21,029 nucleotides of DNA from positions 193 through 21,221 of the forward strand of contig PMLH01000473.1 in assembly GCA_003159055.1 (NCBI GenBank), given 5' to 3'. The notes beneath the pieces were generated by a model. The model worked only from the letters and a program-made list of their open reading frames with translations. It was not told where the DNA came from and did no database searches. The first letter of the stretch is position 1. Each line of letters opens with the position of its first letter. Both the position numbers and the translations under genes were made by a program. Source of the DNA: Myxococcales bacterium. Its GTDB lineage: Bacteria > Myxococcota > Polyangia > Fen-1088. Below are positions 1 through 7,227 of this stretch, one piece after another.

Positions 1-231
1 GCCGTCGAAGAGCTTGGTGGCCGAGGCGATCTCGCGTTCGCGCGCCTGGCCCTTCTCGTCGAAGATGCTCATCTTGATGGTCGATTCGGAGCCGTCGAGC
101 TTCCGGGTGGTGGTGACCTTCTCCATGATGTCGCGGCCCGACAGCCCTTCGGCGCGAACCGCGGCCACGGAAAACAAACCCGAGCCGCAAACCGCGGCGA
201 ACACAGAAAACAGCAATCCTTGCTTTGTCAT
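1..231 (-). CDS. LolA-like outer-membrane lipoprotein-sorting protein, partial (3' end outside window)
   Basis: The first 77 residues are visible; the rest lies beyond the window start. A signal peptide (hydrophobic stretch at about residues 6-24, AVRA at 24-27, predicted cleavage before E28) is followed by GLSGRDIMEKV and then S-T-I-K-M-S-I-F-D-E-K-G. This is the usual opening of the secreted LolA-like family that accompanies MMPL/RND pumps: a GREIM-like helix, then the first strand of the half-barrel ending in D-x-x-G. Such proteins act as periplasmic carriers for lipids or lipid-like compounds. The start at 231 is supported by an AAGGAAGGA ribosome site just upstream, and the gene begins 13 nt after the stop of the DUF1302-like barrel, so it is the last visible gene of the minus-strand operon. 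The family call rests on the N-terminus only. Confidence 0.72.
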   Translation of the reverse strand, partial: MTKQGLLFSVFAAVCGSGLFSVAAVRAEGLSGRDIMEKVTTTRKLDGSESTIKMSIFDEKGQAREREIASATKLFDG

Positions 232-244
232 AGCTCTTCCTTCC

Positions 245-1813
245 TTAGAACGTGGAGCGAAGCTCTACATAGCCCGCGCTCATTTTCTGGTCGACCAGGC
301 CGAAGAGTGTTCCGGTGGGGCCGGTCAGAATTTCCGCGCCAACGTAGGCGATAAGAGAATCGGACATTCGGTAGCCGATCTTCGGAGAGGCCAGCCACTC
401 CTTGGTTGTGACGTTGACCATGCCGAGGGCCGAGATCGAGAGCGTGTCGTGCAGCGTGAGCCATTCCACGCGAACCGTGCCGAGGTGCTGGACCTTTTCG
501 GTTTGCGAGAACAGCATTTGGTTGGTCTTGCCCAGCACGGCGTTGATGTTGTCGAGTGCGGACTGGTTAAGGAAGGCCGTCGGGTCGGCCTTCAGGGTCG
601 ACGTGTCGGCATGGGCTATTCCCGGCTCCTTGACCCAGCTGAAGACATAACGGCCCACGTATTGCGCGATGACGCTGACCGAGCCAAAAGTGTGATCCCC
701 GCCGAGCGCGTATTGAAGATCGGGGTGCGGAGCATTGATGCGATTCTGATATGAATAGGGCCGTCGATAGGCGGCTTCGCCTCGAATCGCGAGGATGTCA
801 CCGATTGCAGTCGAGAAATCGAAACCAACCACTTGCTGCCGGTAGGCGGTCCGCGCGATCAGGACTTGAGGATTCGTCGAATTGATGGTCAGGCTACTGA
901 GCGAGAGCCCTGGCATGGGGGCGTAGCCGTGCAGGTAGGACGCTGACATTTCGATCGAGGGAAGCTCCAGATGCAGACGGCCGGCCAGGAGCCCCCGATC
1001 GAGATCGGTCTTGGTGTAGCGAGGGGTATCGTAGCTCACGTATTGAGGCAACGCGACCGTGGGAACCTCGCTGGCCACGTAGTTCGGCATCCACACGCCT
1101 TCGAGCCGCATCGGGAGCGGGGCAAGACGCAGGAACCCTCGCGCACCAACATTGCCGATGCGACGGTCGTCTTCGATGGGCGAGCGAATGCGAAAATCGA
1201 CCGGCGTGATGTTGCTGGTCGGATTGAGCAGATCCGCACGGCCCCAGACCACGATCTGCTTGCCCAGTCGAAGATCGAGCGGTCCGAGATACGCGTTCAC
1301 ATACGCCTCGCGCACGTCGACCGTGACCTCCTGCTGGGGGTCGCCCTGCATGCCGTAGCGCAAACGCACTTCGGCGAATGCGTCCCCCATGGCGTCTTTC
1401 TTGGCGCGAGAGATCAGGGACAGCTCGCCATAGCCCGCCTTCATGCTGCCTTGGGCATAACCAGGAACCTTGCCAACGTAGAAATCGCCCCGGGTATAGC
1501 CGCTCAACTGAAACGAGCTCGCTGCAGCCGCGGCCGACTTGGGCGTGTCCGGCGAGGCGGCGCCCACGGAAGAGACACTTTGTTCGAACAAGCCCGCTCC
1601 GCCACTCGACTCGCCCTCGGTCGACGGGGAAGCCGTGGATCCGCCGCTCGCCGGGCCGGCATCCGGAGTGGAGGTGGAAGAGCCCGCGGATGACGAGCCA
1701 TGGTCGGGAGCAACGGCTCCCGCAGCAGCCCAAGCAGGCGCCGCCCCCAACCACGCGGAGAACAGCGCTGCCCGAGATAGTGCTGAGCTAGACCCTTTCG
1801 GCGCTCTAGACAT
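245..1813 (-). CDS. DUF1302-like outer-membrane beta-barrel protein
   Basis: This 522-residue exported protein has a signal peptide (residues 1 to about 29, cleavage near APAWA), a low-complexity Ser/Gly/Ala segment at about 31-100, then a barrel from about 101 starting FQLSGYTRGDFYVG. The segment GKQIVVWGRADLLNPT (184-199), followed by ITPVDF, is the hallmark of DUF1302-type barrels. The chain ends in a C-terminal Phe, as outer-membrane barrels recognised by the BAM machinery do. Family members usually sit beside LolA-like and MMPL proteins and are thought to take part in export of hydrophobic compounds; the substrate here is unknown. An open frame continues upstream to 1948, but the start at 1813 has a full Shine-Dalgarno sequence and a signal peptide, so it is preferred. 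It overlaps the synthase gene by 8 nt, implying coupled translation. The Ser/Gly-rich insert before the barrel is longer than I would expect for the family. Confidence 0.75.
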   Translation of the reverse strand: MSRAPKGSSSALSRAALFSAWLGAAPAWAAAGAVAPDHGSSSAGSSTSTPDAGPASGGSTASPSTEGESSGGAGLFEQSVSSVGAASPDTPKSAAAAASSFQLSGYTRGDFYVGKVPGYAQGSMKAGYGELSLISRAKKDAMGDAFAEVRLRYGMQGDPQQEVTVDVREAYVNAYLGPLDLRLGKQIVVWGRADLLNPTSNITPVDFRIRSPIEDDRRIGNVGARGFLRLAPLPMRLEGVWMPNYVASEVPTVALPQYVSYDTPRYTKTDLDRGLLAGRLHLELPSIEMSASYLHGYAPMPGLSLSSLTINSTNPQVLIARTAYRQQVVGFDFSTAIGDILAIRGEAAYRRPYSYQNRINAPHPDLQYALGGDHTFGSVSVIAQYVGRYVFSWVKEPGIAHADTSTLKADPTAFLNQSALDNINAVLGKTNQMLFSQTEKVQHLGTVRVEWLTLHDTLSISALGMVNVTTKEWLASPKIGYRMSDSLIAYVGAEILTGPTGTLFGLVDQKMSAGYVELRSTF

Positions 1814-2861
1814 TGGTGACCTCCTTTGCGGTCCACACCCCGGTCGCCGCCACGATCGAGAAGCCTGCCGCCGCGCTACCGAGAATAAGCTTGTCACCCA
1901 CGCGGACAGTTCGTTCTTCGAGCAGACGGTTGTAGGTGACGCCAACACTAGCGCTCGCGGTATTGCCGTACAGGGAATGGGTGTACACCCCCTTCGCGGG
2001 ATCCACGCCTATGCCTTGCAAGATTCTGCGGACCATGATTTCGCTCGGTTGGTGAAAGATGTAGTGGTCGATATCTGCGGGCTTCAACCCGATGGCGGCT
2101 AGGCGGTCTCTCACCCAGGGCGGAATCATCTTAGCCAAACGCATGAGCTCCACCGAGGAAGAAAAGAGCGTTCCGTCGATAGGAACTTGGCACAAATGCC
2201 AATGATCGGGAACTGTGATTGTGTCGATCGCGAGCAGCCGCATGCCCCCGCCGGGGAAAGGCTTCGAGCGCAGGAGCATGCACGCGGCGGCATTGCCCAC
2301 GGTCAACCCGGCCGACTTCATGTGCAGCTCTCGAACCTTCTGAATGTCGTAACTCAGGAAATGCCGTGAGAGCTCGGAGGTGCAGATCAGGGCTGTTCGA
2401 TAGCCTGGGTGAAGGCCGAGGTATGCGGCCGCGGCCTGGATCCCCTCCAAATGCCCCACGCATGCCGAGGTCACGTCAAAAGCGTGCGTTCGCTTGAGCC
2501 CCAGCTTGGCCGCAACCTCCATCGCGGTGGCAGGCTCGAAGTACTGGCGGGCAATGCCACCACAGATGACCAGATCGATCTCGTCGGTGGAAACCGCGTT
2601 TCTTTCCAGACACTGCTTACCAGCAGCCACGGCGAAGTCGGCGACCCGGCCGGTCGCATCGAATTCAAGATAGCGCTGCTTGGTCTTGCATAGGCTGAAC
2701 ACGTGTTCGATGGCGGACGCCAGCCTGGAAAATTCCTTCTCCGTGCCTTGGAATCTCGCCTTCACCCGGCGGATGGTTTCAGCGTTATCGACCGGGGCAC
2801 CTGGGAAGCAAACGCCCGGCTTGGATAGATACAGCTCCGGCAGACTCACCGGCAAACTCAC
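1806..2861 (-). CDS. 3-oxoacyl-ACP synthase III (FabH-like, thiolase superfamily)
   Basis: At 351 residues this has normal length for a KAS III enzyme, which condenses an acyl-CoA starter with malonyl-ACP. The catalytic triad is visible: Cys134 in SACVGHLEG, His270 in the HQPSE motif, and Asn300 in GNTASASVG. The glycine-rich tail LGSAAAGFS is also typical. The N-terminus differs from housekeeping FabH, carrying a longer helix-rich segment at about 25-65, so starter specificity may differ. It could instead belong to an OleA-like or other specialised thiolase clade that joins two long acyl chains. Its neighbours (chalcone-isomerase-like protein, FadL, LolA-like protein, DUF1302-like barrel) argue for a specialised lipid role rather than bulk fatty acid synthesis. 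It starts 60 nt after the previous gene and overlaps the next. Confidence 0.88.
   Translation of the reverse strand: MSLPVSLPELYLSKPGVCFPGAPVDNAETIRRVKARFQGTEKEFSRLASAIEHVFSLCKTKQRYLEFDATGRVADFAVAAGKQCLERNAVSTDEIDLVICGGIARQYFEPATAMEVAAKLGLKRTHAFDVTSACVGHLEGIQAAAAYLGLHPGYRTALICTSELSRHFLSYDIQKVRELHMKSAGLTVGNAAACMLLRSKPFPGGGMRLLAIDTITVPDHWHLCQVPIDGTLFSSSVELMRLAKMIPPWVRDRLAAIGLKPADIDHYIFHQPSEIMVRRILQGIGVDPAKGVYTHSLYGNTASASVGVTYNRLLEERTVRVGDKLILGSAAAGFSIVAATGVWTAKEVTNV
1819..1827 (-). promoter_or_regulatory. Strong ribosome binding site that fixes the start of the DUF1302-like gene
   Basis: On the minus strand AAAGGAGGT lies 5 nt before the ATG at 1813. It sits inside the last codons of the upstream synthase gene (K-E-V-T-N-V-stop), so the start codon overlaps the preceding stop region. 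This is why the shorter start is chosen, and it suggests translational coupling of the two genes. Confidence 0.75.
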
Positions 2862-2921
2862 TGGTTCGACATCTTTTCAACCGTTGATCGTGACAACCCG
2901 ATCCTGTCTAGACAAGGCACT

Positions 2922-3596
2922 TCATCGGCCCCCCCCCCATAACGACCGGAGGAGAGACTCGCGAAAGTCGCTGCCCTTTGCGAAGTAGCAGGCCATCACG
3001 GCCTTGCGAGCACCAGGATCCTGATCGATCCTGTCGATCAGGACCTGGCCCGACTCCGAAACCACCGCGGTGTGCAGCGAGCCGGGAGCCACGGCATAGA
3101 TCAAGCGATCACTCTTTTCATAGCCGCGCGATTTCAGTGCTGAAAACGACTGCGCCAAGCCCTGGCCAACCTTCTGCTCGATGCCGGCATCAATGAGGCC
3201 GGCCTTGCGAGCCTGCTCGAGGTTTTCCCGAACCACGCCAATCCATCGGTCAAGCGACACATCGCGCTTGAACTTCATCTGCACCACGGCGCGCTCGGCG
3301 CCGATGGCTGCATGAGCCAACTGGTCGGCAAGACCTTCGGAATACGGCTGCCCCGTGGCCAGCCCCGAAAGGTGAGTCTGCGTCGGCTTGTCGACGCGCA
3401 CCTCGATGGTGGCAACATTGACCTTCAGAAAGGTCTTCTGCAGGAGCATGTGCATGTACGCATACGGCCCCTGCGCCAGGTCACTCGAATCCAAGGATGG
3501 CAATGGGCCTTCGGCCATGCTGATGCCTGCGAGCGACCCTATCAGCAAACACACTCCCGTGGTGGCGAACAAAAAACGAGCCTTCGCGCTTCTCAT
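2922..3596 (-). CDS. Secreted chalcone-isomerase-like (CHI-fold) protein
   Basis: The protein has 224 residues and a signal peptide at about 1-28. The body matches the general pattern of bacterial chalcone-isomerase-like proteins: a strand VVQMKFKRDVSLDRWIG (104-120), a helical middle, then GYEKSDRLIYAVAPGSLHTAV (158-178, read as the usual GD...Y.PG.GT strand pair), a G-x-V-x-x-D-R-I turn, and FRESLLRSLWG at the end (211-221), equivalent to F...L...WLG. The bacterial family is usually exported and, in relatives with known structure, binds fatty acids rather than isomerising flavonoids. No flavonoid role is suggested. The start at 3596 is preferred over an upstream frame start at 3653 because it gives a clean signal peptide and has GGAG before it. 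It lies 22 nt after fadL-like and 60 nt before the synthase. The fold assignment is by pattern only. Confidence 0.55.
   Translation of the reverse strand: MRSAKARFLFATTGVCLLIGSLAGISMAEGPLPSLDSSDLAQGPYAYMHMLLQKTFLKVNVATIEVRVDKPTQTHLSGLATGQPYSEGLADQLAHAAIGAERAVVQMKFKRDVSLDRWIGVVRENLEQARKAGLIDAGIEQKVGQGLAQSFSALKSRGYEKSDRLIYAVAPGSLHTAVVSESGQVLIDRIDQDPGARKAVMACYFAKGSDFRESLLRSLWGGGR
2929..2938. repeat. Run of ten C (ten G on the coding strand)
   Basis: A homopolymer of ten identical bases lies in the last codons of the chalcone-isomerase-like gene, encoding its terminal Gly-Gly-Gly. Slippage here would change only the last few residues or fuse the reading frame into the 60-nt gap before the synthase gene. 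It may also be a sequencing or assembly weak point. Confidence 0.9.
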
Positions 3597-3618
3597 GGTT
3601 TCTCCGGGCAAACAGCTG

Positions 3619-5121
3619 CTACAAGCCATAGTGATAGAGTAGGTCGAGGGCAAGGAACTGAGAAGCAGCGCTGTAGGCTCCGGCGTTGACCACCGGAGAC
3701 GGCTGATTTAGCAGGTTGGCGTTGCAATTGTTCTGGTCGGTGTACGGTGGCTGGCACTTGCTCCCTGGCACTTGTTGGTAGCCACGCGCGTTCTTTTCGG
3801 ACGTGAAGACGCTGGGTTGGACGCGAAGCTGATAGGCGAGCACCACCTCCAGCTTTCCCAGGAATACCGACGTGCCCACGCCGCCGCCAATCTGTGCCCC
3901 GGTCGGAAAGTCCACGCTGTCGTAGGCCCCATCCGAAACCGCTGATTCGTAGTAGGCGCCCGCCCTCAACGTCAACAGATGGGGAAGAACCGCATAGTCA
4001 CCGCCGAGCCGGAAGGCCACCTGGTCCTTCCAGTGCTTGTCGATATTGATGGTTCCAAGCTTGATCTTGTCCGCCCCCCTCACGGCCGTGAGCCCATTGG
4101 TCTCGACGGTGAATCGATTCACGCGCGACCAGGTTACGTAGTCGACGTCGAGCTCGATGTCGAAGACCTCGCGCGCCCCGTCCAAGTGTCGGTAGCGACT
4201 ACCGGCGCGAAAGACCATGGGCAGGGGCATGGTGACCGTGACGTCGTTGGCCTCCTGGTTGCCTCTGACCAGGCTAACCCTCCCAACCGCCGAACCAATC
4301 GGGGTGACGTCGAGCGTGCTCTTGGCCACGATGTTGGCCGGCACCACCTGGCCCGAAACTCCGAATTCGAGAAACGGCGCGGGTCGATAGAAGGCGCCGA
4401 GAATTGCGTTGAAGGTGAACGCCGACGAGCCCTTCATGGTGGCCAGAATGTCGTAGTCGCTCGACACCGGATTGGCGGCTTGGTTGAAAACGGTGCCATC
4501 AATCATGAGTGAGTAGTTGAGCCGGGGCACGTAGATCCATTGCGCGCTGGCGCCAATGCCGAAGACGTCTTGATACTTCCAGGCCAGGCTCGCGACGTAT
4601 TCGAGGATCATGGCTTCGCGGCTGATCATCTGGTAGCGCTGTCCGCCTGCGCTGGGCGAATTGCTCGATCCCTGCGGGAATTCTTCCTTGCTGATACCGG
4701 GCGGGGCGTACGCGGCCAGGGCAAATCCCCAGTCCTTGAGGCCGAATTTCGAGGCGACACCAATCAGAGGATCGAGGGCCTGCCACGGCGTCCGATTGTA
4801 TACCTTGTCAAAGGTGACCAAGGGTGGCTGCCCAGTCGTGCCATCCGGATGCCCGTAGTCCAGCGTCGCTGCCCGGGAATACGAGTAATAGTTGTACGAG
4901 GCCGTGTTGCCCAGTTGGATGATGCCACCGTCGAGCTTGGCCAGCCCGGCGGGATTGTAGGACACGGCGGTGAGGTCGTCGGCCTTGGCAGTGACAGCCC
5001 CGCCGCGTCCGGTGGCAGTGGCCCCGAGCGTGCCCGCGTAGTAGCCCCCGTCGGCGAGAGCGTCCGAGGCGACAAGCGCCCCCCCAAGCAGTAGCAAGGC
5101 GGCAATGAGTGACTTCATCAT
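3619..5121 (-). CDS. FadL/OmpP1/TodX-family outer-membrane transporter for hydrophobic compounds
   Basis: The 500-residue product has a signal peptide (about 1-23, cleavage at DALA/D). It is followed by the FadL plug signature: ATATGRGGAVTAKADDL (residues 34-50), then SYNPAGL at 54-60, matching the family pattern GR.G...A..DD....NPAGL. The remainder is rich in alternating strands with aromatic girdles and ends in LLYHYGL. FadL proteins let long-chain fatty acids or other hydrophobic molecules diffuse laterally through the outer membrane. No Shine-Dalgarno is obvious before the tandem ATGATG start; 5121 is taken because it leads straight into the signal peptide, and a longer frame reaching 5277 overlaps the upstream gene. 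It stops 22 nt before the chalcone-isomerase-like gene. Uptake of an acyl precursor is the likely role, although export cannot be excluded. Confidence 0.85.
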   Translation of the reverse strand: MMKSLIAALLLLGGALVASDALADGGYYAGTLGATATGRGGAVTAKADDLTAVSYNPAGLAKLDGGIIQLGNTASYNYYSYSRAATLDYGHPDGTTGQPPLVTFDKVYNRTPWQALDPLIGVASKFGLKDWGFALAAYAPPGISKEEFPQGSSNSPSAGGQRYQMISREAMILEYVASLAWKYQDVFGIGASAQWIYVPRLNYSLMIDGTVFNQAANPVSSDYDILATMKGSSAFTFNAILGAFYRPAPFLEFGVSGQVVPANIVAKSTLDVTPIGSAVGRVSLVRGNQEANDVTVTMPLPMVFRAGSRYRHLDGAREVFDIELDVDYVTWSRVNRFTVETNGLTAVRGADKIKLGTINIDKHWKDQVAFRLGGDYAVLPHLLTLRAGAYYESAVSDGAYDSVDFPTGAQIGGGVGTSVFLGKLEVVLAYQLRVQPSVFTSEKNARGYQQVPGSKCQPPYTDQNNCNANLLNQPSPVVNAGAYSAASQFLALDLLYHYGL

Positions 5122-5161
5122 CAATGAGAGCAGCAGGGGTGGAAGGGGTCCGTGTCGGAAA

Positions 5162-6178
5162 TCAAGATGTTGGCTCGAGGATGGCGACGATGAGTGGCGC
5201 GGGAGCCGAACAACCGCTGCAGCGGAGAGCCAAGGCCCAGACGCCGTCCGTAGAGTCGAAGCCCTTGAAAGGCCCATCAGTCTTGCTGGTTGCGCCGTTC
5301 AGATCTGCGCTCGCCGCTCCTGAAAGGGACATCTCGTAGAACCTGGTCGCGATCCGATCGAGATCGACGAACTTGTCCTGCAGGGTGGCCGTGGTTTCGC
5401 CCTGGTAGAAACCGAGTTGCAGGGTATCGATGGAAGAGTAGAGGTACTTATTGCCGAGCCCGTCGGAGGTGACCTGGCTCCAGTCGGCCACGTGCCGCCC
5501 ATTCTTGGGGGCGTGAACCCAGGCGATGGTGGTGAGATCGGCCTTGAAGACGCCGATGCCACAGCCACTCGGCGCGGACACCTTGGTATCGGTCCCCGTG
5601 GGCTCGATGAACATCATGGACTTGGAATTAACGCCCAGGTTGGTGCCTGCCGCAAACAGCAGCATGTACACGAAGTTGCTGCCAGCCACATAGTCCTGGG
5701 TCGGCACAAGCGGGTTCTTGCCCTCCAAGAAGCTGGACAGGCTCGCGCAGGTCGAGCCGTTCGACGTCACCGTGTACAACCCAGAGTGGTTGACGCTCGT
5801 GGAAAAGGTCTTGCCGGTGGAGAGATCCTTCTGGACATCGGCTTCGCTGAGGTCCTTGATCTGCAAGAAGGTCACGCTGCCGATATCGTCGACGGGATTG
5901 ACGGCGTGGCACAGCAGATCCTTCGTAAGCCCATCCCAACAGATCTGCAGGTCGGCCTGGTTCGCGGTTTGCACCCGAGGAATCGTGAGCGTGTTGGTGA
6001 GCTTGTAGTTGTTCACGTCAGCAATGACGATGTCGCCGTTGACCTTCAGACCGCCGTCCGGTTTGGGGTCCGTGGTCTCGCACGCGGCAAGCAGCGACAG
6101 CGACGAGAGAAAGGCCATCGCCCGCGTTGTCGGCCAGGCGGATCTCGCGCGTTCACTGCCGAAATTCATGGGGCACAT
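5162..6178 (-). CDS. Unknown lipoprotein, first gene of the lipid-handling operon
   Basis: I do not recognise the family. The 338-residue product carries an export signal (about 20-32) ending in the lipobox LLAAC with Cys33, followed by an acidic linker, so it should be lipid-anchored. The mature part has scattered Cys residues (for example C79 and C90, and a CSGC pair near the end) that could form disulfides, and is rich in Asn, Asp, Thr and Ser, as extracellular beta proteins are. The start is uncertain: ATG at 6178, 6169 or 6118 would each give a usable signal, and none has a strong ribosome site. It leads the minus-strand operon, with the FadL-like gene starting 40 nt after its stop, so a surface or periplasmic accessory role in lipid transport is plausible but only inferred. 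Confidence 0.7.
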   Translation of the reverse strand: MCPMNFGSERARSAWPTTRAMAFLSSLSLLAACETTDPKPDGGLKVNGDIVIADVNNYKLTNTLTIPRVQTANQADLQICWDGLTKDLLCHAVNPVDDIGSVTFLQIKDLSEADVQKDLSTGKTFSTSVNHSGLYTVTSNGSTCASLSSFLEGKNPLVPTQDYVAGSNFVYMLLFAAGTNLGVNSKSMMFIEPTGTDTKVSAPSGCGIGVFKADLTTIAWVHAPKNGRHVADWSQVTSDGLGNKYLYSSIDTLQLGFYQGETTATLQDKFVDLDRIATRFYEMSLSGAASADLNGATSKTDGPFKGFDSTDGVWALALRCSGCSAPAPLIVAILEPTS

Positions 6179-6507
6179 TTAAGCTGAAAGCATCTCGCGA
6201 CGCTAGTCGAATGCAGCCACTCGCGACCGTTTTCGCGCCCTCGAGACCCTGCCGGTGCCACGCCAATCGCATGGTTCAGCTCTCGACGATTCTGCCGGCC
6301 GCGCAACGGCGAAAAAATCCGGCAAATGCAGCACGCGCTGCAATCGGTGCGCAGGATTCGGTGTCGACGTTGTAAACCTTGTCTTGGGCCTTGGCATACG
6401 CAGCGATTACGACTATCGTGCCCACATCGCTTCTGGACCTGAGCGCGACCCTGGGCCTAAGCACGAATCTCCCCAGGCGCACCTTCCCGTATTTGGAGCT
6501 CTTCGTA
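6179..6507. promoter_or_regulatory. Divergent intergenic region with palindrome and paired TCGCGA sites
   Basis: These 329 bases separate the leftward lipid operon from the rightward lipoprotein gene and should hold both promoters. Two structures stand out. TGCAGC-acgc-GCTGCA at 6327-6342 is a perfect 6-bp inverted repeat with a 4-nt centre. CTCGCGAC occurs twice (6194-6201 and 6220-6227, 26 bp apart), within about 50 bp of the first start codon of the lipid operon; its core TCGCGA is itself palindromic. Either could be an operator. I could not place convincing -35/-10 boxes. Small open frames here show no recognisable protein. Confidence 0.3.
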
Positions 6508-7194
6508 ATGCGAACAACCGTAGCAGCGTTCCTGATATCTTCAGTTGGCCTGGCACTCGTTGGTTGCGGCAGCAACCAGGGCCCAAGCTCACAGTGGGCT
6601 GGGAAGACTTACGTGCTCACCATCCCAGTGGAGGATTGGGCGAAACCGAGGGGGCTCGGCCAGCAAGTTGGGCTCGTCGTCCCCCAGTTCCTGATTGGGC
6701 TACAGGCGGGCACGGGCAGCGATCTAACCGTGACGTTGGGAACCGCAAACGGCGGCCAGCAGAACCTGTGCAACGCGACCACACAAACGACGACCAACGA
6801 GTCCCAGCAGCCAAACGTGATTTCGGTATCTGAGTTCCCGATGGTCGTGGTGTCCAACAACACGGACGCCGGGGCGCCGATCACGGTCCACAGCACAGTG
6901 CACGACTTGAAGCTCACCGACGTCCTGCCGCGCGACACCGCTGCCAGCAGCGGAATCTTCGAGGCCACCATCGATTTCGGCGAGCTTTATCCCCTTTTCC
7001 CCAAGGTGAACCCGCCGACGGCCGAAGGGGCGTGCGGCCTCCTTTCTCAAGTCAGTGCCGCATGTGGGACCTGCGCGTACAGCAGTGAGGACAAGTATTG
7101 CCTGACGATCAGGGCCGAAGAGCTGGGCGCGGTGGCATCGTCGACCCAAATAAAGCAGATTTCAGTAGCAGACCTCGCCAGTTCCTGTCCCTAA
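6508..7194 (+). CDS. Unknown lipoprotein
   Basis: The 228-residue product opens with a short signal peptide and lipobox LALVGC (Cys20), followed by a Gly/Ser/Asn linker, so it is a lipoprotein. GGAG lies 10 nt before the ATG, which sets the start here rather than further upstream. The mature sequence has two clustered cysteine pairs (ACGLLSQVSAACGTCAYSS near 210 and a Cys just before the stop) and many Thr, Asn and Val, consistent with a disulfide-bonded beta protein. I do not recognise a family. The gene ends 33 nt before the esterase lipoprotein, so the two may be co-transcribed. Confidence 0.72.
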   Translation: MRTTVAAFLISSVGLALVGCGSNQGPSSQWAGKTYVLTIPVEDWAKPRGLGQQVGLVVPQFLIGLQAGTGSDLTVTLGTANGGQQNLCNATTQTTTNESQQPNVISVSEFPMVVVSNNTDAGAPITVHSTVHDLKLTDVLPRDTAASSGIFEATIDFGELYPLFPKVNPPTAEGACGLLSQVSAACGTCAYSSEDKYCLTIRAEELGAVASSTQIKQISVADLASSCP

Positions 7195-7227
7195 CTAGAT
7201 GACCGCAATCAAACGGAGTATGTTGCA

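Noticed and set aside
6550..6567. Possible sigma-54 promoter (TGGCAC followed by TTGC)
   Set aside because: The spacing is 7 rather than 5 bases and it lies within the coding sequence of the lipoprotein.
6276..6575. A 99-codon minus-strand frame in the divergent intergenic region
   Set aside because: It overlaps the start of the plus-strand lipoprotein and has no ribosome site, signal or family pattern, although part of it reads somewhat protein-like.
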